Assembly: GCA_036940085.1 (NCBI GenBank)
Contig: JALLBK010000714.1
Coordinates: 1 to 17,154, forward strand
Direction of reading: 5' to 3'
DNA: 17,154 bases
From: Discostella pseudostelligera
Lineage: Eukaryota > Bacillariophyta > Thalassiosirophyceae > Thalassiosirales > Thalassiosiraceae
In this document: positions 1-8,642 of the stretch, piece after piece
How positions within the stretch are numbered: the stretch's first letter is position 1
Layout: every line of letters starts with the position of its first letter
Translations under genes and position numbers: made by a program
Notes under the pieces: generated by a model
Told to the model about the DNA's origin: nothing
What the model saw: only the letters and a program-made list of their open reading frames with translations
Database searches by the model: none

Positions 1-213
1 GCAATGGCATTGCTGCATTGATTGCTTGTCGTCGCCCTTGCCAAATCAACACTGGCATCGTTTGCAGCATGCAATAACATTATTCCAGGGTGGCAGTTTG
101 TCAAGTAGTTCATTCAGAGAGAGGGAGAGAGAGCTTTATTTGTGTAGGCGCCCTCCGCCCCTCAACGCCACCGCCATCGTCATCGGTGCCGCGTCGATTA
201 TTATTTCTCGATC
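1..213 (+). promoter_or_regulatory. 5' flank / probable 5' UTR of the SUMO protease gene
   Basis: This stretch precedes the protease start codon and is cut by the window edge. It contains a GA-rich tract at about 114-132. An ATG at 26 opens a 98-codon frame that overlaps the protease start in another frame and resembles no protein I know. I see no convincing TATA box. The transcription start cannot be placed from sequence alone. Confidence 0.4.
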
Positions 214-3200
214 ATGGATTACGATGAGGTGTTTGGCAATACTGCTGCTTCTGCAGCCGCCACCAGGCCGCGGGGAGGAGCGATACTTCGAAACAAGGCT
301 GGTCGCAAGGCTGGCAATTTGATTCAGACACCTACGGCCAGCGATGCTGACAGCATGCTCGATATATTTCGTTACAGCGACACCCCCACGCCGCAACAAC
401 AACCCGCACATCGAAAGAATCAAAATCAAGCTATGTCTAACCAATATCATCATCATCATCATCATCAGCCACATCAACAACGACAACAACAACAGCCAAA
501 ATGCAGAGCTAGGGAAGATGAGAGTGACGACACTCGATTTAGTGGCTCTAGCGATAATGATGATGATGAACATGATCAGCATAATACCAATGATAGAGGG
601 AAATGTCATCAGCGACGGGGGATGGAGCACGAGAAGCAGCAGCTGACTAGGAACAACACACGGGCTAACAAAGGCAATAAAAGCAACCCAAGGCGGCAGA
701 ATGACGATCTTCCTCCATTACATTCTTCTGACATTATCAATATCGATGACGATGATGACGACGATAATGATGCTGCTGCCAGTGGGTGTAAGACATTTGA
801 TGGGATACGTGTGGATAAATGTGTGAATGCCAATGGCAAAGCATACATAGAAGATGTTGTGTTGAAACAGAAGCTTGGAAGTAATGGTGATAGTAGCAGC
901 AGGGGTGATGACGAGGATGATGCAAACAACAATGCTGTTTCACGCAAGGGGGCTGCTGCCAATGCTACTGATACTGCTGGTGGAAAGAAACATTATCGTG
1001 GCCATCATCATGGACCATCTGCCATGGCACAATCCCTATCTCCTTATCGAAAGAAAGCATATCGCATTCCAAAAAAATCTCGTCCAACTACTACTGACCC
1101 GTTGGCATCACGCACTAATCAGCTGTTTGCTGATCCATTAGAAGAAGCCCAGTATCGACAAGAGTACAATCGACCAAGCGCAGCATCATACAATGACTCC
1201 AACAGCCACCAGCATTATCGGGCAGAGAATGTCAACAATTTCACGGGTGCTGCTGCTGCTTCGGAAAATAGACAGCGTAATACTACCAACAATAGTTCGA
1301 GGGCGGGAAAGAACTACTCATCCCAATTTAGAGGCAATACCACCACCGCCACCGTCCCCGCAGCAGCCGCCACAACCACCACCGCCAGAAATGGATCCCA
1401 GTTTATCGGCGGGAGTATGGACACCAAACGTGCCGCCGAGGCGGCATTACGCGCGGAAGCAAGTCGTCGCAGTGAAAAGCAGCAGCAGCATCAAAAACAG
1501 CAACAACATCATCAACATCATCAACACCACCACCAACACCAACAGCAAGCTACAGAAAAAATCAAATCTGGGGTCAAAAGGATGATTGATGCTGCAGTTG
1601 ACCTTGTTTCGACGCCGTTAAAGAAATTGCGTAGTAGTAGTAGTAGTAGTAGTCGACCAAAGGAAGATGAGGAGGACGATGGGTCAGATTACAACTCCAC
1701 CATTGCTGTTGACAGCGTAGAGTCACATCCAAACAGTCGGTTTGCTGATACGAATGCAATGGAGGAGGACCACTACTACGACGGCGACGACGAAGTTGTC
1801 GATTACGTCAATACATGTGGCCAACAACCAGTGAGCTACGAGGAAATTCAAGGCATAACGCCGAAGTATACTACTCCTCCTGATACGGAATTGGCAGATG
1901 ATTTGGAGAATAGTCAGTCGTCGAGTGCATCGTCCTGTAATCTTTGGGGCTTTGGCGTGAAGAGAGCCCCGCAAGAGAGGGCACCCAGTAAGTATTTGAG
2001 TGCCGTTTTGGTTCCATTCTCGATTGTTTAGCACAAAACGACCAATCTCACTTAATAATTCTTCTTCCTATGATTGTTTCATGATGATGAATTGACACGC
2101 TAAGCCACGAAGAAAAAGGGGCTTATTTCGGAGATCGTACGGCGCTCGACACGAAAAAATGTAGATACTCTTGACCCTAGTCCCAACCACAACTCTCGCA
2201 ACAATCGGGAGAATAATTCCGCGTCGCAACAGCAGAAACGGCAACGATCACAATCCTCGAACACTGCCGCCGCCTCCAAACGCACGTATGGACGACGAAA
2301 GAAAGATATGAAAGATCCTAATCAAAGGACTTGCGATACGTGGCTCACTAAATCCACGAAGCAAGGCGCGGTCTTTGATGACTTTGATAATAATGACGAG
2401 GAATTCGAGTTCCATGGCAGTTACGAGAATTCGAGTAGTAAGTCGTCAAGTGCTTTATTTGTTTACTTTTCAACTCAAGTTGTTCATCATAGAAGTCTCA
2501 CCCATTTTCATTTTGCGTCGACACATGGCCATGCAAATGATTTTTCACAGAAAAACGAAACACTAGACTTCGTCGTAGTAGCTCTAGTGGCACTAGGAGT
2601 AGCTTGCGCCTCAAAGGAACAAAGGGGAAGGAAGCCGATCAAGTCATTACTATTGACAGTAGTGACGAAGGTGATGACACCTCGATTACTACGTCACCGG
2701 ACGGTCCTAAGGTATGTCTTCTGTTTGAGTTTCGTAGTGGCGAGTATCGATTTCTGCCTTCGAACTACTAAACGATGCAATACCTGTTGTCTTCTTCTCT
2801 CCAGCAAATCATCGATCAAGTCCTTACGCGTAGCAAACGAGCAGCTGGCGATGTCGCATCCATAGATGCAGTGCGCATCGCCATCGGGCTTAAAGTCTTC
2901 AAGACGAAGTGTACATTGAGCTTTCAATTCGGGACGAGATCACCATACATTCAGTTCTCTTATCAGGTTGACGATCAGATGAAAGACCATACCGTTTACC
3001 TCAGGCATGATGATGAATTGAAAGAGGTGAAATATCATATTGCACCCGAGGACGACACTGTTGAGGGTGTCGAAGTTGGTGATACCGTAACTGTCATTTC
3101 TTTTCGCATCACACCTTCGCACACCAACAACTTGACAATGTATAGCAAATCGTACAACCAAGTGGAGGGAGGCAAAGATATTGCAAAGAATTACATCTCA

Positions 3201-5195
3201 ATTGAGCCCCGAAACACTGAAGATTTCCAGGTGAGGTCATTATTTTGAATTTATTGCTGTCTTAAGACGTAATTACTTACTTGGGCCAAATGTCTTCCGT
3301 TCGTTGAATTATGGCAGGCAATGCTTGAACAAATGCGCCAACACGATATTCTTGGAATATGGTGCACAGCAGAGTCTGAATTCCAATATAACGATCTTGA
3401 AAAGTACGCAAACGCCCTCCTCGAGGATAGCAAAAAAGAGGAAGAGGAAAGAATGCAATTTGCGAGGGTGACCCGGTCTAGTGGGAGACGGGAAACGAAG
3501 CCGAAAAGTGCAGATAACAATCTACTCCTTGTTTATCCATTTGATGTCGACGAAGCAGTGCTGAGTGGATCAGCAGCTGACTTTACCGAACTCGGTGGAA
3601 AAATGTTTGGACTGGAGGCTGGACCGCCCGCCCAAGCAGATGGCGTCGGTGACAAAAAAATGTGGCCACCAAGGACTCACTACATCACCATTTGCGAGGA
3701 AGATAAAAATAGACTACGTCCAGGTCAATTTCTCAATGACTCCCTCGTTGACTTTTGGATGCGATGGTACGTCTGATCGTTCGAAAAGGATATCTTTGTA
3801 ACTTTTCATCGTCATCAAATATAATTTCTTACTCCTTTCATCATTGGACTTTCAGGATCAGCCGGGGAGAATCCCAACATCCCAACTCAATTGTGCACTT
3901 CTTCACGTCGCATTTCATGTCCACCCTGAAGAGTGAAGGCCTTCCAGCGGTCGCATCATGGACTTCAAACAAAAACATCAACGTGTTCGACAAGAAGCTC
4001 ATATTCATTCCCATCAATGCAACTCTTCATTGGTCACTCTGTGTAGTGGTGAATCCTGGCCTCATTGCCAATAGTTTCAAAGGGGAAGAATCGCCTCACC
4101 AGAAACGTTCGTGGTAAGTGGATTGTTAGACAATTGTCTGAGTTATTCAAAATTGATTCTCTCATCAGTATTGCTTGCAGTATTTTGTTTTTCGATTCAC
4201 TGAGGATGCACAACAAGAAAACGTATGCGAAGCTCATTCGCCAATGGCTCAACTGTGAATGGAAACGACTGGGAAAAGGGAAAGTAGGGAACATCACTGT
4301 TCCCTTCGATAATCGCAACATGCCGTTGCTAACACCCAAGAGTAAGGCTCATATTCTCAATTATTGTTATCGATATCTGATTTCTTCATCATCTGATTGC
4401 GTGCTCTTACCATTTGCCTCAGTTCCATACCAAGACAACGGATGTGATTGCGGAGTTTTTGTGTGCAGATACGCATACAACTTGTTCATAATGCGGAACA
4501 TGGACTTCACCTTGGACGACATATCCGATTCATTCAACTCGTCAATCACGAGAGGCGTTGCCTTTCAATTCGATCAGTCGGACATCCCTCGTATCAGGAA
4601 GGAATTTGCATCGCTTATTGACAACCTCTCAGAAATTTATTTGCCAATCAGGAAGGACCAGGACGAGGCCGAGAAGAGGGCAAAGGATGCGGAGAAGCGG
4701 GCGAAACGAATTGCAAAGCGGAAAGACTCCACGGTGGTTGACGACCAGAATCGCAATGTTCCAGAAACAACTGCGTCGGCACCTTCTAGATTGGATGGTC
4801 GAGATGTAGATGAAGGAAACGTGGCCGCTGACGAGTCCGCTACTGTTGAAAAAGAGAATGATGATGGATCGAATGAAATCGCAACCCTGGCCGACAACCT
4901 CTCGGATCTTGACTTTCTGGTCAGCAAGGAGAAAGGTGATGCCAAGAAAGAAGAGCAACATAGTACGAAGCGACATGCGTCCACGGATGTTGATGAAGAC
5001 AAGAAGGAGGGAGATGGCAATGAGGAGAACGTGGCTGTCGATGCTTCCGCGTCTGTCGACAAATCGGATTCCGATGGAGATACTACAGTGCTTTGTTCCT
5101 CTGATTCGGAAGAGCAGCATGGAGCCACGCCATCGGAGAGTTTCAGCGACGACGAAGAAGTGGCGGAAGACAGGACCACATCCATGGCATTGTGA
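214..5195 (+). CDS. SUMO-specific cysteine protease, Ulp2/SENP6-7 class (peptidase family C48)
   Basis: The gene has eight exons: 214-1987, 2105-2437, 2551-2711, 2805-3230, 3318-3766, 3856-4113, 4181-4341 and 4423-5195. They sum to 4335 nt, or 1444 residues. All introns are GT-AG (67-117 nt) and every junction keeps frame. The start has a good context (A at -3, G at +4). Residues 1-700 are low-complexity: His, Gln, Asn, Ser and Asp runs. Exon 4 plus early exon 5 (about 757-920) looks like a PH-like fold: successive beta strands ending in a helix near TEDFQAMLEQMRQHDIL. The peptidase domain (about 1015-1240) shows GQFLNDSLVDFW, catalytic His1106 (LHWSL), Asp1139 (ILFFDSL), Gln1191 and Cys1197 (QDNGCDCGVF). 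The His-Asp gap of 33 is longer than in SENP1/2, as in Ulp2/SENP6-7, which trim poly-SUMO chains. Candidate SUMO-interacting motifs are IINIDDDD (174), VITIDSSDEGDD (734) and VLCSSDSEE (1410). The tail is Lys/Glu-rich coiled coil followed by acidic sequence. Class assignment is inference; peptidase identity is firm. Confidence 0.9.
1631..1653. repeat. GTA/AGT trinucleotide microsatellite
   Basis: About seven and a half uninterrupted GTA units lie in exon 1 of the SUMO protease and encode a poly-serine run. Trinucleotide units change the protein length without breaking the frame, so the tract may vary between strains. Confidence 0.9.
4114..4180 (+). other. Intron 6 of the protease, with two possible in-frame acceptors
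   Basis: The donor is GTAAGT at 4114. Acceptor AGs end at 4168 (catcag) and 4180 (ttgcag), exactly 12 nt apart, so both keep the frame. I chose 4180 because it gives RSCILFFDSL, matching the usual family sequence around the catalytic Asp. Use of 4168 would insert Ile-Ala-Cys-Ser. Confidence 0.7.
4342..4422 (+). other. Intron 7 of the protease: 81 nt, multiple of three, no stop
   Basis: Donor GTAAGG at 4342 and acceptor ttgcctcag ending at 4422 define an 81-nt intron. Removing it gives LLTPKIPYQDNGCDCG, which matches C48 family spacing before the catalytic Cys. The intron itself is open in frame, so a retained form would add 27 residues directly before the active-site Gln and Cys. That the segment is an intron is inferred from splice-site quality and family spacing; transcript data would settle it. 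Confidence 0.7.
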
Positions 5196-5363
5196 AGTGC
5201 GGATTATTCCCCGGAGACCGTATAATCCATATTATAGACTTTCAGTTACACTGGATACTATCTTTTGCAAACAATTCACTCTAGGAGAACAAAGACCCGA
5301 CGAGCGACGTGGAGCTCGCTGCAATCTGCCTTCGGACCATGATACCAAGAATTTTGCGTCACT

Positions 5364-5436
5364 TATCCAATTCAATGTCAGGAGCAATGCAAACGCACAA
5401 GGTGCATTAAAAATTGTTCCGTCATTCTGAAGGATA
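5364..5436 (-). promoter_or_regulatory. Orphan second copy of the selD SECIS-like element
   Basis: This is identical to 6241-6313 and lies in copy 1 of the tandem repeat, downstream of the orphan selD tail. If the duplication is real, a selD transcript that read through copy 2 into copy 1 would carry two SECIS elements. On the other strand it lies inside the protease 3' UTR, where it has no expected role. Confidence 0.6.
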
Positions 5437-5681
5437 TATGATTGTTTCCCGGCGTCTTCCTCTCCACAGATCCTACAAACTCCACTAGTCGAGCCAGCCC
5501 AGCTGGTAGGGTCTAACCGTCTTGACATCTGCCACTAACCATCCTTTCCCTTCATTATTATTTATCAGGAACAACTCTTTAAGAGTATAGAATGGTTCCG
5601 TCATTCCAAAGGGAGGGAAATAATGCACGGCCCGTCTCAACTTGATCCTCTCTCCACGCACACACCGCCATCCGCACATCA

Positions 5682-5820
5682 CTACACTTGCAATATCTTG
5701 ACATCTTCTACAATCTTCGCCTTCCGCTCAGCATTAGGAACAACCCTCCCAATAATCCATGAAGTATTACCACCATCCAACTCTTCCAATTCCTCAATAT
5801 ACGCCTTGGCATTCTCCTCC
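5682..5820 (-). pseudogene. Orphan C-terminal fragment of selD (duplication remnant)
   Basis: The fragment holds the last 45 codons and stop of selD, starting at EENAKAYIEELEE and ending KILQV. It is identical to 6559-6697 and has no start or catalytic region. It is joined in frame, across the duplication junction at 5820/5821, to the antisense strand of the protease tail, giving a 126-codon open frame (6062-5682). That chimera has no ancestry as a protein and is probably not expressed. Confidence 0.85.
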
Positions 5821-6072
5821 AAGAAAGAAGAGCAACATAGTACGAAGCGACATGCGTCCACGGATGTTGATGAAGACAAGAAGGAGGGAGATGGCAATGA
5901 GGAGAACGTGGCTGTCGATGCTTCCGCGTCTGTCGACAAATCGGATTCCGATGGAGATACTACAGTGCTTTGTTCCTCTGATTCGGAAGAGCAGCATGGA
6001 GCCACGCCATCGGAGAGTTTCAGCGACGACGAAGAAGTGGCGGAAGACAGGACCACATCCATGGCATTGTGA
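5821..6072 (+). pseudogene. Orphan C-terminal fragment of the SUMO protease (duplication remnant)
   Basis: The fragment comprises 83 codons plus stop, identical to 4944-5195, with the acidic tail and third SUMO-interacting-like motif but no peptidase domain. A 149-codon open frame starting at 5623 reads through antisense selD into it; this is a product of the junction, not a recognisable gene. It lies downstream of the full-length selD 3' end. Confidence 0.85.
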
Positions 6073-6240
6073 AGTGCGGATTATTCCCCGGAGACCGTAT
6101 AATCCATATTATAGACTTTCAGTTACACTGGATACTATCTTTTGCAAACAATTCACTCTAGGAGAACAAAGACCCGACGAGCGACGTGGAGCTCGCTGCA
6201 ATCTGCCTTCGGACCATGATACCAAGAATTTTGCGTCACT

Positions 6241-6313
6241 TATCCAATTCAATGTCAGGAGCAATGCAAACGCACAAGGTGCATTAAAAATTGTTCCGTC
6301 ATTCTGAAGGATA
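6241..6313 (-). promoter_or_regulatory. SECIS element in the 3' UTR of selD
   Basis: Read on the minus strand from 6313 to 6241. The lower helix pairs UAUCC..UUCA with UGAA..GGAUA. The core is AUGA (6302-6299) facing UGA (6257-6255), which gives tandem G.A/A.G flanked by U.C and C.U, the four non-Watson-Crick pairs typical of SECIS. The next helix pairs GGAACAAU with AUUGCUCC, one mismatch. The unpaired AA comes 13 nt after AUGA, then a minihelix UGCAC-CUU-GUGCG, as in a type II SECIS. It starts about 245 nt after the selD stop, a normal eukaryotic position. The fold was drawn by hand, with no energy calculation. Confidence 0.85.
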
Positions 6314-6558
6314 TATGATTGTTTCCCGGCGTCTTCCTCTCCACAGATCCTACAAACTCCACTAGTCGAGCCAGCCCAGCTGGTAGGGTCTAACCGTCTT
6401 GACATCTGCCACTAACCATCCTTTCCCTTCATTATTATTTATCAGGAACAACTCTTTAAGAGTATAGAATGGTTCCGTCATTCCAAAGGGAGGGAAATAA
6501 TGCACGGCCCGTCTCAACTTGATCCTCTCTCCACGCACACACCGCCATCCGCACATCA

Positions 6559-7904
6559 CTACACTTGCAATATCTTGACATCTTCTACAATCTTCGCCTT
6601 CCGCTCAGCATTAGGAACAACCCTCCCAATAATCCATGAAGTATTACCACCATCCAACTCTTCCAATTCCTCAATATACGCCTTGGCATTCTCCTCCGGC
6701 AAACAGATTAACAATCCCCCCGATGTTTCGGCACTATATCCCTCTAATAATCGAAAATTGAATATCCCACTCGTTTCCACAAGAGATGTATTCGCAATCA
6801 ATGGCAAGGTATGAATTTCCATCCCAACTGCCTCCTCTTGATTATCCATTAAATTCTGTGCATGTCCCAATAGACCAAAGCCCGTAACATCCGTACCCGC
6901 ATGCGCACCATACTTGAGCATAAGTGCTCCTCCATGTCGATTCAATCGCGACATGGAACATGCTGCTGCATGCATCATATCCTCGGCCATCTCTAGCGTT
7001 AGCACCTTTTTCTCCACAAGTTCCGTCCATCGCAATGTCGAACGAACACGCCATTCATGCACATTCACTGCCACCTGTGTTCCCAAAGCCTTGGTCAATA
7101 CCACCACATCCCCCACTTTGGCACCATTGCTCTTCACATACTCCTCATTACGGACTATTGCCGTGGCAACGCCCCCAATAATTGGCCAAGGATTATATAC
7201 TGTCTGACCTCCCGTAACTACCGTCTCTGCCTCCAAACATGCGTCATTAAATCCACGTACCATTTCTGTGGTACATATATTCCGTTCATCCTCGTTCATA
7301 TCCCGACAGGCGGCTAATAGCATTAATACAAAATCACAGTGCCCTACGCCCTCGGCATACAAATCACTCAAGACATTGGCCGCGCCAATCCGTCCAGTTA
7401 GATACGGACTATCCAATAATGGAAAAAAGAAGTCAGTAGTGCTAATACAGACATGTCCTTGACGTGTTTGTCGGATGGAGCAGTCTAATGCAATTTTTCC
7501 ATTGTGGGTGCCAATGTTGTTACCATCGCCGAGGTGAAGTGAAGATAACATGGATTGGAGGTCTGCTTGGGAGAGCTTGCAGGCTCATCCCTTGAGGGTG
7601 GAAAAGGAGGTGAGTGACCAGTTGGCGGGTAGGCCGAGAATGGTGGGATCGAAGTGAACTGTGCGAAAATAATAAGAGAGAAAGATATGCAATCAACAGC
7701 AGCAACGACGACGACGACGACGAGAGCAGAGCAATGGTGTGAGTGAATATGTTGTGAGAGAAGGGAGAATAAATAATTGCAAACAAGATGAAAAGGTGTC
7801 GTCGATGTCATGTCACCACATCATCACCTACCCGTCTCGTCCCTGGAGGGGACGTAGCGGTTCTTCTTTTGCTGATGATTGACTTCCTCTTGTTTGGCCG
7901 ACAT
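6559..7904 (-). CDS. selD: Selenophosphate synthetase, selenocysteine-containing (SelD/SEPHS2)
   Basis: This enzyme makes selenophosphate from selenide and ATP, the selenium donor for Sec-tRNA. It has two exons: 7904-7832 and 7658-6559, with an intron at 7831-7659 (GTAGGT...CACAG, phase 1). They give 390 residues, ending in TAG at 6561-6559. The start is the first in-frame ATG I see upstream. Residues 26-54 contain VHFDPTILGLPANW then STLKGUACKL, which align with the N-terminus of animal SEPHS2 (FDPEALGF..., MKGUGCKV). Codon 49 is UGA. U49 and Lys52 have the same spacing as Cys17 and Lys20 of E. coli SelD. Further motifs are TTDFFFP (98), GRIGAANVLSDLY (113), VTGGQT (172), TDVTGFGLLGHAQN and ETSGGLLICLP. 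A reading that treats UGA as stop would begin at Met61 (7551) and lose the catalytic segment. The last 45 codons lie in the tandem repeat. The intron contains a CGT repeat. Confidence 0.95.
7585..7587 (-). other. selD: In-frame UGA recoded as selenocysteine (codon 49 of selD)
   Basis: The minus-strand TGA lies inside an otherwise open frame with clear SelD homology on both sides: FSTLKG before and ACKLSQADL after. The position is the catalytic Sec/Cys of the family, and a SECIS-like element follows in the 3' UTR. Confidence 0.93.
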
Positions 7905-8027
7905 TGATATTTGATGAATGATAAGTGATAATAGTATTGATGGATGCCCCCCGTCGTATTGGTGGTCAATCCCTTCGTCGATGTGTCCCTTTGACTTTGA
8001 TCGAATTGTTGGGTGATAAATGGATTA

Positions 8028-8038
8028 TTTTGGCGGGA
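8028..8038 (+). promoter_or_regulatory. E2F/DP-like site
   Basis: TTTTGGCGGGA resembles the E2F/DP consensus TTTSGCGS and is followed within a few bases by GCGCGCC. Together with the GGCGGGAAA site near 8207 it suggests possible cell-cycle control of selD or its neighbour. Such short sites occur by chance, so this is only a candidate. Confidence 0.3.
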
Positions 8039-8206
8039 GAAGCGCGCCATTCTAAGCAAGATCGTATTGAATTCCTACATGAATCTTCTACGTTGAATTG
8101 GAGGGAGAAATTACGTACTGATTCCTACGCATGGGTGCCATGTAAAATATGGCAGGAAGATTTCGTGCCGAATTCCGCCATGTGTCGACTTCCATTTTGA
8201 AAATAA

Positions 8207-8217
8207 TGGCGGGAAAC
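8207..8217 (+). promoter_or_regulatory. Second E2F/DP-like site
   Basis: TGGCGGGAAAC is close to the consensus GGCGGGAAA, in the same orientation as the 8028 site and about 180 bp away. Candidate only. Confidence 0.3.
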
Positions 8218-8356
8218 CATCCTCACTGTATTGTTTGATATGGTACTAGAAGATTTGCGACTCACCAATACTACGCTCCCATCAAACGAACTGCCAGCTG
8301 CTGCCCGTAGGCAAGAACACCAATAAACAATAGAGAACCGAACCGCCGAGCAACAA

Positions 8357-8372
8357 TCTCTCTCTCTCTCTC
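8357..8372. repeat. CT dinucleotide microsatellite
   Basis: About eight TC units lie in the upstream region of the 8643 frame. No function is assigned. Confidence 0.85.
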
Positions 8373-8642
8373 CGAAATGAGAGCTTGAATCGCGTAGGTG
8401 CGTGTTCTTAATAATTAATAATTGCTATCGCGGCGATTCGAGAGATTGAGATCGGGGAGGGCGGGCGAGAGGGAGCGAGGGGGGAGTATCAGAATCATAA
8501 CATTTATTCATCTGCAATAGTTCATCATTATGGTCGACAAGACCTGGTGGTGAACCAACGCGCAGCAAGCAGATAGAGATCCTCCGACAAAACGAGCAAA
8601 CACATAAACATCATCATCACCCAATAGAAAAGAAGACGAAGA

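Larger units (their letters stand above)
4944..5820. repeat. 877-bp perfect tandem direct repeat, copy 1
   Basis: Every base I compared between 4944-5820 and 5821-6697 is identical, at an offset of 877. Copy 1 begins at a codon boundary inside the last protease exon (AAG AAA GAA). It contains the last 83 codons and stop of that gene, the 486-bp convergent intergenic region, and the last 45 codons plus stop of selD on the minus strand. Only two bases (CC) before each copy match, so the repeat ends sharply. It is either a very recent duplication or an assembly join of overlapping contig ends. Confidence 0.95.
5821..6697. repeat. 877-bp perfect tandem direct repeat, copy 2
   Basis: This copy abuts copy 1 with no spacer and runs directly into the intact body of selD at 6698. 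It carries the 3' UTR and SECIS that belong to the full-length selD. It begins with an orphan copy of the protease tail. Because copy 1 completes the protease and copy 2 completes selD, the duplication destroys neither gene. Confidence 0.95.
7905..8642. promoter_or_regulatory. Divergent upstream region between selD and the 8643 gene
   Basis: These 738 bp hold the selD promoter and, if the 8643 frame is real, its promoter and leader too. I see two E2F-like GGCGGGA elements (8028-8038 and 8207-8217), two copies of ATTCCTAC (8071, 8121), a CT microsatellite and a G/A-rich stretch around 8450-8490. No clear TATA box is visible. An 86-codon plus-strand frame (ATG at 7940 to 8200) begins 35 bp from the selD start codon and matches nothing I recognise. 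Confidence 0.45.

Noticed and set aside
26..322. 98-codon frame from the ATG at 26
   Set aside because: It overlaps the protease start in another frame, has no recognisable features and contains the GA-rich leader.
1988..2031. Shorter first intron in the protease gene ending at the TAG at 2029-2031
   Set aside because: It would be 44 nt, shorter than any other intron here. The acceptor at 2104 joins into a long open frame with matching phase.
6559..7551. selD as a 330-residue protein starting at Met61
   Set aside because: It would lack the catalytic Sec/Cys and Lys; strong homology continues upstream through the UGA to an ATG at 7904.
7940..8200. 86-codon plus-strand frame head-to-head with selD
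   Set aside because: It starts 35 bp from the selD start codon, matches no known family, contains E2F- and TTCCTAC-like sites, and has no splice partner I can support.
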